A stretch of DNA of 64,000 nt, from positions 4,597,501 to 4,661,500 of the forward strand of contig CM059558.1 of the NCBI GenBank assembly GCA_030386875.1, written 5' to 3'. The stretch comes from Morinoia aosen (taxonomy: Eukaryota > Arthropoda > Malacostraca > Amphipoda > Talitridae). This document shows, piece after piece, positions 1-9,970 of the stretch (the first letter of the stretch is position 1; each line of letters opens with the position of its first letter). The notes under the pieces are model-generated. The model worked only from the letters and a program-made list of their open reading frames with translations, had not been told where the DNA came from and searched no databases. A program made the position numbers and the translations under genes.

Positions 1-164
1 TTTGCAAAATTAAGGGAAGATGAAGCCAAATTCTTCAATTACTTCCATATGTCTGCCGAAAGTTTTGACGAATTGCTGTCATACGTCCAAGGCAAATTAA
101 CCCGCAACAACACGCAGATGAGGGATGCTGTACCTGCTATTGAAATACTGGCTTTAACCCTCAG
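1..164 (+). CDS. PIF/Harbinger transposase (HARBI1-like), partial internal exon
   Basis: The frame is open from base 1. It reads FAKLREDEAKFFNYFHMS, then SFDELLSYVQ and IEILALTLR. That is the conserved region just before the DDE nuclease domain of PIF/Harbinger transposases and HARBI1-like proteins, which in the family usually runs 'L..DE..FF.YFRM....FD.LL..V...L', with a 'LA.TLR' ending. The frame stops at TAA (166-168), but that stop lies inside a good splice donor (CTCAG|GTAAAG, exon end 164), so I read this as an exon with its 5' part outside the window. The catalytic domain is not seen downstream, so the copy is either spliced over a long distance or truncated. It is more likely a transposon than a domesticated host gene, because transposon-end-like sequence follows at 360-560. 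Confidence 0.7.
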
Positions 165-560
165 GTAAAGTATTTCGATCTTGCTAAGTAAGTAGGTTGT
201 AATAATGGCAATATTAAAAAAAATCTTTCTTTAGCATAAAAAACGTTTACTTAGTATTCCAATCCATATAAAAGATATGTAAGAAATAAACAATAACACA
301 ACACATCCACTCTGACCTCATCCACACATCCACTCTGACCCCCTCTCTGAACCGCACTGCGAGGCGGCGTGAAAACATGCACAGTGTGCAAGGTAGACTT
401 GAACACCATTGAAAGCTAAACTTTTGCGTGAAATTTCACGTTGCGTTTTTAGCAGACACACGCTCGGCATCAGGCGTGAACTTTCACGCTGCGTGAAAAC
501 CTGTCGCGTGTGAATAGAAGTGTAAATGTCCGCTTAGGTTCGGCGTGAAAGGGGCTTTAC
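165..560 (+). mobile_element. Possible terminal region of the Harbinger-type element, with GCGTGAA repeats
   Basis: The heptamer GCGTGAA occurs about five times between 365 and 550, and its complement TTCACG(C) occurs beside two of them, giving short hairpins (for example around 425-445 and 472-500). The last copy runs into GTGAAAGGGGCTTTA at 544-558. This resembles the GTGTAAAAGGGCCTTAA end of the Harbinger-like insert at 38265-40061. I infer that the element holding the transposase exon ends near 556 next to a TTA target site. The other end lies outside the window, so this cannot be confirmed here. A short direct repeat (CACATCCACTCTGACC) lies at 303-340. Confidence 0.35.
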
Positions 561-630
561 TCCTTCTCTTTTGAATCTGCCCTCGCGCTACCCAGTTCAG
601 CCAAAACCTCTGCCTTTTGATCCCAAGCCT

Positions 631-676
631 GCGTGCGTGTGTGTGCGTGCGTGTGTGTGCGTGTGTGTGTATTGTG
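631..676 (+). repeat. (GT)n/(GCGT)n microsatellite
   Basis: About 45 bases of alternating GCGTGT units. The cysteine/valine-rich and threonine/histidine-rich translations across it on both strands are products of the repeat, not genes. Confidence 0.9.
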
Positions 677-679
677 TAT

Positions 680-1540
680 CCCCAAGGTGGCTTGTCGATG
701 CTCGAGAGCTAGCAAGTTTGAAAGAGGCGCCGACCGCAGGTTTACGACTACACACATTCCAACGCTTGTAGCCCAGCAGAATGTTAAATTTCTCAAAATT
801 TGTCGCAGCTTTCCGTGATCTTGCCCAAAAAAAAAAATATGTGATAGATGTATTGCAACGTATTGCAACATAAGTAAACACAGTTCTCCAATAAAGCCGG
901 AAGCAAAGGGTGAGCCAACACACCTAAATGAAATATTACGACATAAAAATGTCATAGAGAAGTGCTGGCTGCATGCACACCAAAATTTCGATTCCACCTA
1001 TTATAATGACGAAGAATCATTGTTGAACATTTTTATAGATATTGTCTGGATGTAACTTTTTCCATTGTGTCGCAGACCCCCTGGGACTTTCTCAGGGCCC
1101 CAAGTTTGAGAACCACTGACATAAAACATTAGAGAAGGTTGCCAGAAATGTACATTTTCTCACAAACACAAAAAAAAACAAGAAACAATTCAAGATTGTG
1201 ACCGTCAATCCTGGATATAAACGAAAAAAAAAAAGAATTTGCAATGCAAGTCTGACAAATGTCACACGGATGCGACAAGAAACACTTCGAAATAGAATGT
1301 CAACGGCTGATTTTCATGCGTCATCCTAAAAAGCCACTCAGCAACTGAAAGAAAGTTCTCATTTCATTCGAAAAGACACATTATAAATTAAAGAAAATTG
1401 CGCAGAATAGCACGCAAAATGAAGAATGAATATTAGGAAGGAAATAAAATTTCACCTAAAACAACTCAACCGAGGCGTTACTTACGTTAAATAAGATAGT
1501 TCAGACATGTTTAATTATAAAAGTGGTTTTGAAAAAGGAA
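680..1540. other. Intergenic DNA with one relic hAT terminal repeat
   Basis: No gene seen. At 1103-1118 the sequence AGTTTGAGAACCACTG is the reverse complement of CAGTGGTTCTCAAACT, the well-known terminal inverted repeat of many hAT (Ac/Charlie-type) transposons and MITEs. I did not find the matching left end nearby, so this is a truncated relic. The rest is A-rich unique-looking sequence. Confidence 0.5.
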
Positions 1541-1554
1541 GGAGAAGCCATCAT

Positions 1555-1830
1555 TAAGAAATCACTTATGGGAATGCAGGGTTTATGCACATGGTTTATA
1601 GAAACTGCACGTTTCACAGAAATTTATGCAACAAGATGAAGTTGAAGGCGTAACGAATAATGAAAAACAGCACTGCAGCAAACAAAAAAAGATGGTCCTT
1701 AACAAAACTAAAAACATTTCCACAGAAACATGATCCCTAAATTTTGGTTCAGGACCTCACATATTCCTCTCGTGAGCACTAATTCCAATGGACACAAAAG
1801 TTACATTCTCCAGAGGGAGAAGCCCGTAAG
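1555..1830 (+). repeat. Old dispersed repeat, copy A
   Basis: Contains the series AAAGATGGTCC(T/A)...AACA, 'CCTCACATATTCCTC..GTGAGCACTAAT', and 'GACACAAAAGTTACATTCTCCAGAGGG'. The same order of blocks recurs at 5325-5560, 8330-8480 plus 9784-9970, and 12490-12850. The copies are strongly diverged from each other. No coding capacity is seen. The family is unknown to me; it may be an old non-autonomous element. Confidence 0.55.
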
Positions 1831-1942
1831 ATATTTGACCACACGGAAGAGCTACAATCTTTAAAGAATGTGAATCGTGATGCAGTGATTAGACATTTGA
1901 ATAGCCCATAAATCTGCATTTCATATCTTGTAAGAAAACGCA

Positions 1943-3688
1943 TTAATGTTTGCTTGCTAGGTGTTTTTCAACTTTACACTTTCGAGCGGAAGAATAGTTA
2001 CATAATTCACACTTGATCAGCTGACCTTCACCATGTTTGCTGGCTAGGTGATATTTAAGATCACCCTTTTGAGCGGAAGAATAGTTGCATAATTCACACT
2101 TGAAAAGCTGACCTTCACCATGTTTGCTGGCTAGGTGAAGTTTAAGATTACCCTTTCGAGCGGAAGAATAGTTACATAATTCACACATGAACAACTGACC
2201 TTCACCATGTTTGCCGGCTAGGTGACGCTTAATACTACCCTTATGAGCAGAGGTAAATGCACATAATTCACACTTGAACAGCTGACCTTCACCATGTTTG
2301 CCGGCTAGGTGTTGCTTAATATTACCCTTATGATCAGAGGTATATGCACATAATTCACACTTGAACAGCTGACCTTCACCATGTTTGCTGGCTAGGTGAT
2401 GTTCAATATCACTCCTATGAGCAGAGGAATATTCGCAAAATTCCCACATGAACAGCTGACCTTCACCATGTTTGCCGGCTAAGTGACGCTAAATACTAGC
2501 CTTATGAGCAGAGGTATACTCGTATGCACATAATTCACACTGTAACAGCTGACCTTCACCATGTTTGCTGGCTAGGTGATGTTTAATATCACTCCTATGA
2601 GCAGAGGAATATTCGCAAAATTCACACATGAACAGCTGACCTTCACCATGTTTGCCGGCTAGGTGAAGTTTAAGATTACCCTTTCGAGCGGAAGAATAGT
2701 TGCATAATTCACACTTGAACAGCTGACCTTCACCATGTTTGCCGGCTAGGTGACGCTCAATACTAGCCTTATGAGCAGAGAAATATTCACACAATTCGCA
2801 CTTGAACAGCTGACCTTTACCTTGTTTAGTGACTAGGTGCAGTTTTAAATTCCTCTTTCGAGCCGAGGAATAGTCACAGAACTCAGGATTGAACAGTTGT
2901 CCTTTCCTATCTTTGCTAGCTTGGTATGGTTCACGTTCGTTTCTACGAGCACAGTCATTCAAGTTATGCCTGTAAAATCGACTTTGAACAAGTCTGTATA
3001 TTTTAAGTCTTATTTTGCGTTTACCAGACAAACACTGCGTCAAGTTTCCTTCATTTGCTGAAGAATGTTTGCATACTTCACACTTGTGCACCATACTATT
3101 GTTTAATGCACCTATTTTAGGTGAATCAGGACTGGATTTGACGACAAAACAAGAGTTACATAAATCACATTTGCGCTCTTCCTGACCATGTTTATTACGT
3201 GGCTGTTCCCCCGTCATTTTTACACCTGGATATTGGTTACCCCCGGGTAGACCTTTGTACCGGCTTTCCTTGTCATGCTGCTCCACTACATGCCGCTTCA
3301 AAATACTTATGTACATAGTGGAGTAATCACACAACCCACAATCGTAGTAACATCCTAATTTGTGCCTGACACGGAGATGCAGCTCCATAAAGTCCTTCCT
3401 ACCTGTGATGTAATCACAATGTTCACACAGTAAGTGCCGTGACATGAGTCTGTCAGCAGGTGCGATCTCAACACCAATGCCGCTACTTGACACATCTGAT
3501 GGTAGCGAGTCAGCGCTCGCTTGAGATGATGTAGCTGGTCCCTGCTGAACAGCATCCGTGATGCACGCACCAGAGCTGCCTTCCCTCAACTCGTCCTCCG
3601 CTTCTGCGTGCCCTGAACGTGCCTCAGTGCAGTCATAGTCTACTTCCCTCTTGAAAGTAACTGCATGAGAGCCTGAACTTGAACTGGC
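1943..3688 (-). CDS. C2H2 zinc-finger protein, 3' coding exon, interrupted by one in-frame stop
   Basis: Probable sequence-specific DNA-binding nuclear protein. A splice acceptor (CTCTTCCTCACAG|GCC) gives an exon start at 3688 in phase 0, matching the upstream linker exon. About 80 residues of Ser/Glu-rich linker with FKREVDYD lead to two good fingers (CEHC...H4H, CGLC...H4H), then two or three degenerate ones, then repeated CELC-X12-H-X4-H fingers joined by HGEGQLFK linkers: about 15 in all. A TAG at 2489-2491 replaces the Glu codon expected in 'KASIERH'. Beyond it the same frame stays open through further fingers and ends naturally in HLASKH at 1943. The same damaged finger has two extra residues (CAYEYTS), and the next finger has Trp for its first Cys. 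So either this is a truncated allele losing the last fingers, or a decaying paralogue. The array repeats nearly identical units, as expected of unequal crossing-over. Confidence 0.85.
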
Positions 3689-4242
3689 CTGTGAGGAAGA
3701 GTTTTACTCGATTATTACTGGTAAGTGTTCTCGAAAAAAAAAACACATTATATGAAAAATTGCAATTAAAAGCAACTCTACACTTGGTAACCATGTACTT
3801 TAGAGACGAAGTTGTGCTCTTTAGCATATGTTCTTACTTTAATCTTGAGCAAATGCGCTCAACTGTTCAAAACAAAACAAACAATTTATGCAAATAATAC
3901 AGTAAGCAAAAAATAAAGAATAAACGAAAGAAATTTGAAAAGCACATTCTGCCTTCCCTGCCGGTTAATACTTGAATATAGAGCAAAAGTTTAACGAAGT
4001 ATTCGTGCAATCGGAAATTACAAAACAAGACTCAATACAATACCGACAGTCAAAGATTGTCACTCTACGTGGTACAACAATTTTTGAAAATAAGATGTAT
4101 TACACTAACCACCAGTAAGTAATCAAATAGACAATAAATATCAATTTAACGGAATTGAAACTCGAGAATAATGGAGTGTGCAGTGAAATTATTTTCTGGA
4201 ACCAGAGTAAAACATCGCTTAACAGCTAATGAGATATTATAT

Positions 4243-5214
4243 TCTAGTGCCCTACCTCAGTTACCCCTCAAATTATATTCTAGTCTTTTTTTTGTGTACA
4301 GTTATCTTAATATGTCTCAATGTAAATTCATTCAATAAAAAGCTCCAACTCCTCCACTGCGTATCACCGATACCAACCGCAGGAGGAGCATATAAGTAAA
4401 GCTCATCAGCTTCAGCCAATCTTCGCCGCAAATGGAACTCAACTGCTGAAGCAGCAACACCTGGCCCTACAATTGGTGACCCCAGACATTACATTTAAAA
4501 TTGGTGACCCCAGTCAGCCTCTTTCAAGTCGGCACCCTAGCTGCTCCAACAACTGGAGACCCCACAATCTTCAGCGGTTCCACCAACGGGCTGAGGCTTC
4601 AACATCGCTTGCCCCTTACAACTGGTGAAGCTATCAGCTCTCCAGCGGTTTCGCCATCGGGCCAGGCCGATGCTTCTAAAATGCCTGCCCCTAACAACTG
4701 GTGACCCGAGCAGCACTCATCGCTGCTCTCCAACGAAGCATCCAATCGCAATTTCCGCTAAGTGTTTCTACCATCCAAGAACATTTAATGAAGCGCCAAA
4801 ACGCACAACCGAGCCGCCAAACGCCTACACCACAATCTCATCACTCCGCCTTATCGCATGGTCTCTTCGCATCGCTCGGCCTCATCACAAGGATGGTCCG
4901 CCTCATTGCTCAACACCAACGTTCTGCAGCATCATTAATTTAATTAACTAAATTGTATCATTCGGACTTCTTTCTCTCTAGGGGGAGGGTACTTGTAGTG
5001 CCCTACCTCAGTTACCCCTTAAATCATTTCTAGTCTTTTTTGTGCTCAGTTATCTTAATATGTCTCAATGGAAATTTATTCAACAAAAAGCTCCAACTCC
5101 TCCACTGCGTATCACCGATACCAACCGCAGGAGGAGCATGTAAGTAAGGCCGCTGCTTCACTCGCCTCAAACGAACGGAACTCAATGGCCAGAGCAACAA
5201 CACCTGGCCTTACA
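4243..5214 (+). mobile_element. Terminal-repeat retrotransposon in miniature (TRIM), 972 bp
   Basis: Two direct terminal repeats, 4243-4471 and 4994-5214, share GTGCCCTACCTCAGTTACCC at the start, a block AGCTCCAACTCCTCCACTGC in the middle and CACCTGGCC(C/T)TACA at the end. The inside is only about 520 bp and has no gag or pol. A primer-binding-like TTGGTGACCCC follows the first LTR at once, and a polypurine tract (AGGGGGAGGG, 4979-4988) stands just before the second. The right LTR is TG...CA; the left has TC for TG. The flanking ATAT on both sides could be the target duplication, but the context is AT-rich. This is a non-autonomous LTR element that would depend on enzymes from another element. 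It lies in an intron of the zinc-finger gene, in opposite orientation. Confidence 0.85.
4471..4710 (+). repeat. Repeated primer-binding-like motif inside the TRIM
   Basis: Five partial copies of AA(T/C)TGG(T/A)GACCCC occur at about 4471, 4499, 4550, 4620 and 4694, some preceded by a short GC-richer block (CCACAATCTTCAGCGGTTCC-like). The last is ACAACTGGTGACCCG, the first ACAATTGGTGACCC. LTR elements normally have one primer-binding site. Here the leader seems to have been duplicated several times. Confidence 0.6.
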
Positions 5215-5560
5215 ATATTATTATTATCATTATTATTATTATGTAAGAAAGTTTTAGCCTCCTTTAACCATGACAAAGATGTTCTAAGAAAGGAAGGAGG
5301 AAGGCAAAATTTAGTATGGAGTAGAGGAACACAGGATCTATGCACAAAGTGCACAGAAACAGTAAGCCAAGAAAGAAGTTCATGAAACCGAAAAAAAAGA
5401 TGGTCTGTAACAGAAAAAAAAACTATTCTATTTCAACACAAAGGAAGCCTACCTAACCTTTAGCTTGGGCCCTCACACAGTCCCCCTGGGACCGCTAATT
5501 CCCTTAAATACAACTGTTGTATCCCCCTGAGGAGTGATGAAATGGTTTAGCAATGAATTA
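5215..5560 (+). repeat. (ATT)n microsatellite and dispersed repeat, copy B
   Basis: An ATT/ATC run fills 5214-5241. From about 5325 the sequence follows the same blocks as copies A, C and D (AAGATGGTCTGTAACA, CTATTTCAACAC, 'GCCCTCACACAGTCCCCCTGGGA', 'TTGTATCCCCCTGAGGAG'). Confidence 0.55.
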
Positions 5561-5769
5561 AGCGTATCTAAAGTGAGATGCTTTAAATCATTCATAAAAT
5601 AATTGGAATATAAAATCCACTGAACGACAAGTTTTGTCAATTATATCAGAAATGCTCGAAACAATAAAAGGTGAAAGCAGTAACCAAGATATAAATGTCA
5701 CAAAATAGGGGCCAAGAATAAGTAAAAACAGAAAACATGAATAAATTCAAATTTTCTGCAGAATGATAA

Positions 5770-6045
5770 AAACTCCCCTGAAATCAAACGGAAGCATTCA
5801 CGAAGAAAGTGAGTAACCAATTGGAAGCATCCTACACGAGTGTACGTAACCAATCGGAAACATTGAAGAGGTGAGTAAGCAATCCACAGAAAGCACTCAA
5901 AAAGAGAGTAAAGAACCAATCAAAAGCACTAAAGAGAGTAAGCAACCAATATGAAGCACTCAAGAGAAGAGTAATCAACCAATTAGAAACACTCCATAGG
6001 ATAGTTAGCAACCAATAAGAAACGCTCAAGAGGGGAGTTAACTAT
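5770..6045 (+). repeat. Degenerate tandem repeat, about 35-40 bp unit, first part
   Basis: About seven diverged units of AACCAAT(T/A)(A/G)GAAGCACTCAAGAG.AGAGTAAGC. The same unit resumes at about 7468-7545 on the far side of a 1.4-kb segment, which suggests that this segment was inserted into the array. Confidence 0.7.
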
Positions 6046-6426
6046 ATTAAATACAGTGTGCTCACCTCGGTAACTAAGTCGTCTAGACATCGTTTCACCA
6101 CACACTTGAGGTTCGGAGCACAAACGAAGGTGAGATTGTGAACTTGTCCCTAGTTTCAAGCATTATTATTATTGTTTCTATTACCATCCATGCTTTTACT
6201 TCTGAAGGTCAACCAGTGTTACCTGTGCCAGCGGAAGTTACTCTTGGTGCAACGGACGAGTGTTGTGAAGTTTAGTTGGTACTGCCATCAAGGACCACTG
6301 TTTAGCATGAGGACGAACATTTCTGTTCATCTTCTGCTGTCTTCACTTTTCTCTTCTACCTGCATTTCATTATTCTGACATTTTTTTCCCTTGGGTGTTC
6401 TTAGTTATTAATGGGTAACCCAGTAA

Positions 6427-6620
6427 TTATTAACTTACCTTAGCTGTCTTCTTTGAAAGGCAATTATTAACTTACTTTTGCTGTCTTCCTCGAGAGGCGA
6501 TTATTATCTAACCTTTGCTGTCCTCCTCGAGAGGCAATTATTAACTCACTTTCGCAGTCCCCCTCGAGGGGCGATTATTAACTTACCTTTGCTGTCCTCC
6601 TCGAAGGTCGATTATTACGA
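6427..6620 (+). repeat. Minisatellite, about 38-bp unit, five copies
   Basis: The unit is roughly GCTGTCCTCCTCGAGAGGCG followed by ATTATTAACTTACCTTT. The CCTC.TCGAGAGG part is itself a small palindrome. The open frames across it are products of the repeat. Confidence 0.85.
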
Positions 6621-7100
6621 TACAGTCATCAGATTGGCTTTCCGCAATCTAGCTAGTATTAATAACTTCAAGTTAATATTAAGTCCAACGGGATTTTCTC
6701 TTCCGTGTTCTGTAGCTTCATTTGAGCCTTTCACCTTACTTATCACTAAAAGAGAAGAAACCTTACTGAGGAAAAATTTTTCAGGTGAGTTTTGATGAAC
6801 CGTTGAATTAAGACAGTTTCTGAATCACATTGACTTCATTACTCAAACTCGCTTCTTGTTATCCATTTTTACGATTAAACCTTTTACAGTATAACTTTAC
6901 CCCAGAGGCCCCTTCCCGTTGATCCTGCAAATTTTTTCCTTTTGTCTCGGAATGCAAAGCATTTCACACCAAACAAGCAGCGTTAATAGTGTAAGAGTGC
7001 TAATCATAGATCTTTTGTGTATTTTTTTCATTAACGTGTTATTTACCTTCATCCAGTTAACGTGATAAATTAATCATCTCGATTTTTTCTCCTCTTGCAG

Positions 7101-7298
7101 CAAACAGTAGTACATATTCTTCCTTTTCTCAAGAACAGAGTCAAGATGTCTGGAAAACTTCTTTCCAATCCTTGCTGGCTGAAGGAGACAAGGACGCGAG
7201 ATCACTTAGAAGAGAAGCGCTCTTGCCTTTGGAGTACAACAAGGTTTCCAACGCTGAGGAACTACCGGCGTCTCGAGCTACGAGTCTAAACTATAGTT
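7101..7298 (+). CDS. Candidate terminal exon of an unrecognised protein (about 65 codons)
   Basis: A strong acceptor (TTTTTCTCCTCTTGCAG, ending 7100) is followed by an open frame that begins two bases in. It reads SSTYSSFSQEQSQDVWK, then LLAEGDKDARSLRREAL and LPLEYNKVSNAEE, and ends at TAA near 7298. Composition (many D, E, K, R, S, Q) and codon use look protein-like, unlike the AT-rich surroundings. A poly(A)-like AATTAAAA follows at about 7424. I do not recognise the family. It could be the last exon of a gene carried by the inserted segment, or chance. Nothing upstream could be matched as its first exon. Confidence 0.35.
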
Positions 7299-7467
7299 AA
7301 AGACTCACTTTGACGAGCATTATCAACCACCTTGTACAAGAGACTTGTATCGTACCTGTTCACGATTTTCCTTTTGACTTCGTTCCAGTTTATTTTAGTT
7401 TGTTTGTCTGCCCATTGCATGACAATTAAAAACCTAAACCTGCAGTGCGTGTTATTCGCACGCACCA

Positions 7468-7545
7468 ATTTGAAGCATTCAAGAAAAGATCAAGCAACCA
7501 ATTAGAAGCACTCAATACATAGAAAAGTAAGCAAGCAATTCCAGC
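7468..7545 (+). repeat. Degenerate tandem repeat, second part
   Basis: Two units (AATTTGAAGCATTCAAGAAA, ACCAATTAGAAGCACTCAAT) matching the array at 5770-6045. Confidence 0.65.
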
Positions 7546-7547
7546 AC

Positions 7548-7669
7548 CTGGGGTTCCTGATGCCAGTCAATGGGCTCGTCCTTCACGGTAACAGCCTCCA
7601 GCTCAGCGTCAGGCACTTCACTTTTGATGCGAATTTCTTTTAGATGGCTTCCAGAGCTCAGGCTATTAC
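7548..7669 (-). CDS. Zinc-finger gene, middle coding exon (linker with SUMO-type motifs)
   Basis: The acceptor CACTTGCAG precedes 7669. The exon continues the phase-1 frame of the ATG exon as G|GT AAT AGC and reads NSLSSGSHLKEIRIKSEV, then AVTVKDEPIDWHQEP, ending CCCCAG|GTGCTG at 7548. Its 122 bases plus one base from the previous exon give whole codons, so it joins the finger exon in phase 0. SLSSGSH resembles SSSSGSH at the start of the next exon, as if the two linkers arose by duplication. IKSE and VKDE fit the sumoylation consensus (hydrophobic-K-x-E). Such acidic KxE linkers are common at the N-termini of insect C2H2 proteins. Confidence 0.7.
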
Positions 7670-8329
7670 CTGCAAGTGACACAAGCGCATTGAGAAAAAT
7701 TTCATTTGAGATAACAAATCTTGTAACAGCTCTTTATGTTTTAAAATAAAAATTTAATTTCATGATTTTGACAATGTTAACAATTTTTTTAGTATTTTAA
7801 CACATGAAAACTGGAATGATCTTGTAGGTTAGGAAAAGAAATCTAGTAATACTTATAACAGAGAACACATTGCAATTCTTTCACCTAAAAGTTAAGACTT
7901 TACAAGCTTTGGAGATTAAATGAGCCTAATCATATTTTAGCTTACACCAGCATATTTAAATGACAATAAGAAGCAAGAAATAAAGTCTTCAGAATAAATA
8001 GTACTTACAATTCATAATAAACTAGCAAGCCCAATAAAAATTTGCATTAAAAAATGTATTTCCCACTTCACTATATTTCTGACGGACATCATGAAGTTTG
8101 AATTTAAAATAAGGTAAACCAATTTTTAAATCATTAATGAGGCAATTAGAATAGAATGAAATCCAGTGAGTGACATGTTTTCTCAATTATGAACCATTTC
8201 TCAACCTTGTGGGAGGAAGTTTCACACTGAAAACAAGGAACAAAACTTGACACAACTCCTTCTACCACTGAAGTCCTTATCTTTAACAGAGCAATACCAC
8301 AGTTTTTTTGAAAGTTTTCAACTTGGATT

Positions 8330-8492
8330 ATATGAAAATTTAAGCCTACTTATCCAACTCAGGTGCTGCAAAGATAGGAAGGGTGCAGGAACCATTTAAA
8401 ATGGTGTTGAGGAAATGGGGAATGCATGCAAAGGTACATAGAAACAGCAAGTCAAGAAAGCAGTTTATGAAACTTGATGCAGAAAGTATTGA
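8330..8492 (+). repeat. Dispersed repeat, copy C, left half
   Basis: Matches the front part of copy B (a GGAAGG..GGAACC block, then 'TACATAGAAACAGCAAGTCAAGAAAG', then TTCATGAAAC-like). It breaks off at AGAAAGTATTGA (8481-8492), which is repeated exactly at 9772-9783 where the right half begins. Confidence 0.6.
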
Positions 8493-8943
8493 GGATTAAA
8501 AGGAAAAGTAATGTGGCCAAGAATATCATGATCAAAACAAACATTTCGGATTGTAGAAAATTAATCTTCAGTGTTCTGTAATACAATAAATCAAAGTATT
8601 AATACATTGTAACTTTATATCCTCTGACTCACTTGGATGTAAGACAATGAAATTTAAGACATGATAAAACAAAAAACTATGCAAAATTTCAACAAACAAA
8701 GGAAAGTTTCACTGCCGTATTACATTCATTTATTGATGGACGGTTTTTTAAAATGTATTACGACTCTAAAATGCGGAGATTGGACGAATTTGATGTTGAA
8801 TCCAAATTTTTTTTTGCATTTGTGTTTTTAAAAATATGGTCTTTCTTAAAACAGTGTTCTCTTACAGATGAGTTGGATGGTTTGGTCAGGCTACAGCCGG
8901 TGCATAAGGAGATTCCACGGTGTTGTGCCCACCTCACAAACAA
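8490..8943 (-). pseudogene. Inverted copy of the PLE GIY-YIG end and 3' UTR
   Basis: Read on the minus strand, about 8758-8943 gives VRWAQHRGISLCTGCSLTKP then IREHC/VREHCFKKDHI, the same end of the GIY-YIG domain as on the plus strand but diverged. Below it the untranslated part includes CTGAAGA, a GATT/AATC stem and CGAAA (about 8545-8580 read on minus), which recalls the core of the hammerhead ribozymes known in Penelope-like elements. I could not fit the complete fold. Confidence 0.65.
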
Positions 8944-9771
8944 TTGGACGGAAATTTCTCGAAAAATATTTTTACCACTGAATTACAGAAATTTTTGAGT
9001 AGAAAGTTCAGTGCAAAGCCAAGAATTCTTACTGTGCCAAAGCTAAGGTTGTATTTTCAGTTACCTTTCATAGGATCCCGCACAGAGGAAATGAAAAAGA
9101 AGTAGTGTCAACAGTTAAGAATATTTTTCCACAAATAAATCCTTGCTCATATTTTGAAAACGATAGGAAACTTGAATCATATTTTAAGCAAAGAGATACT
9201 CCGGATGTGATGCTGCGCACCTCATTTGTATATCAATATAAGTGTGACCGCTGCGAGCGCTCTTACATTGGTAGCACTGGGCTCCAATTGTTTGTGAGGT
9301 GTGCACAACACAGGGGAATCTCCTTTTGCAACGGCTGTAACTTGACCAAACCATCCAAACCATTTATAAGAGAACATTGTTTTAAGAAAGACCAAATTTT
9401 GAAAATACAAATTTTAAAATTTTTGGATTTAACATCAAATTTGTCCGATCGCATTTTAGAATCTATACACATTTTAAAAAACCATCCGTCAATAAATGAA
9501 TGTGATACGGTGGTAAAACTTTTCATTATTTGTTGACATATTGTTGGGTTTTTGTTTTATCACGTCTTTTAAATTTCATTGTCTTACATCCAATTTATTC
9601 AGAAGATTTATAGCTACAATGTTTTAGTCCTTTAATTTATTGTATTACAGAACACTGAAGAGGGAATTTTTATGATCCGGAATGTTAGTTTATTTTGAAG
9701 ATATTCTTAGCCACGTTGGTTTTCTTTTTATCCTGAAAATGTGATTTCCCAGAAATTAATCTATTTCATCT
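8493..9771 (+). mobile_element. Penelope-like element, short copy with inverted ends
   Basis: The insertion splits a dispersed repeat and is flanked by the exact 12-bp duplication AGAAAGTATTGA. The left part (about 8493-8943) is a diverged reverse complement of the right part (about 9283-9740), so the GIY-YIG coding end and its 3' untranslated region are present in both orientations, head to head. The unique middle codes for the end of the RT domain. PLEs commonly carry such inverted pseudo-LTRs, and their target duplications are of this size range. Confidence 0.8.
8945..9536 (+). pseudogene. Penelope-like RT C-terminus and GIY-YIG endonuclease, frameshifted
   Basis: The first frame ends with KPRILTVPKLRLYFQLPF, then IGSRTEEMKKK and a stop at 9105. 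The homologous reading continues in another frame (STVKNIFPQINP) from about 9105 to a TGA at 9536, so one small frameshift in the A/G-rich run near 9095 separates them. The second part carries YQYKCDRCERSYIGSTGLQL, the Cys-X2-Cys plus YIGST signature of the GIY-YIG endonuclease of Penelope-like elements, followed by RCAQHRG and the usual IREHC. No RT catalytic motifs are present, so the copy is 5'-truncated and dead. Confidence 0.8.
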
Positions 9772-9783
9772 AGAAAGTATTGA

Positions 9784-9970
9784 ATAATGAAAAACTGAAC
9801 AGCAGCAAACCACAAAAAAATGGTCCATGATAAAACAAAAATTGTACTCTATTTAAAAAAAGGCCTACCTACTTCAGCACAGCACTTCACATATTTCCCC
9901 TGGGAGTGCTTATACCCATAGACACAATAATTGTTGTCCAATGAGGGGGTGATGGCTTTTAAATACTCAA
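9784..9970 (+). repeat. Dispersed repeat, copy C, right half
   Basis: Continues copy C after the PLE insertion: AAATGGTCCATGATAAAACA, then 'GCACTTCACATATTTCCCCTGGGAGTGCTTA' and 'GTTGTCCAATGAGGGGGTGATG'. Confidence 0.6.

Larger units (their letters stand above)
6046..7467 (+). mobile_element. Segment apparently inserted into the tandem array; family unknown
   Basis: It separates two halves of one tandem repeat. Inside are a minisatellite (6427-6620), a coding-like block after a splice acceptor (7101-7298), and an ATTAAA-type poly(A) signal at about 7425. I see no clear terminal repeats, so neither the ends nor the class are fixed. It could also be host DNA. Confidence 0.35.
3689..7547 (-). 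other. Intron 2 of the zinc-finger gene (predicted)
   Basis: Bounded by a GTGCTG donor at 7547 and a CAG acceptor at 3689. The donor is weak (GTGCTG rather than GTAAGT), but the phases on both sides agree. The intron holds the miniature LTR element, a dispersed repeat copy, two minisatellites and an inserted segment with a coding-like block on the opposite strand. The stretch 3690-4240 shows nothing beyond AT-rich sequence. Confidence 0.55.

Noticed and set aside
571..997. Overlapping frames of 60-146 codons on both strands
   Set aside because: They run through the GT microsatellite and have low-complexity Cys/Val or Thr/His runs; no domain.
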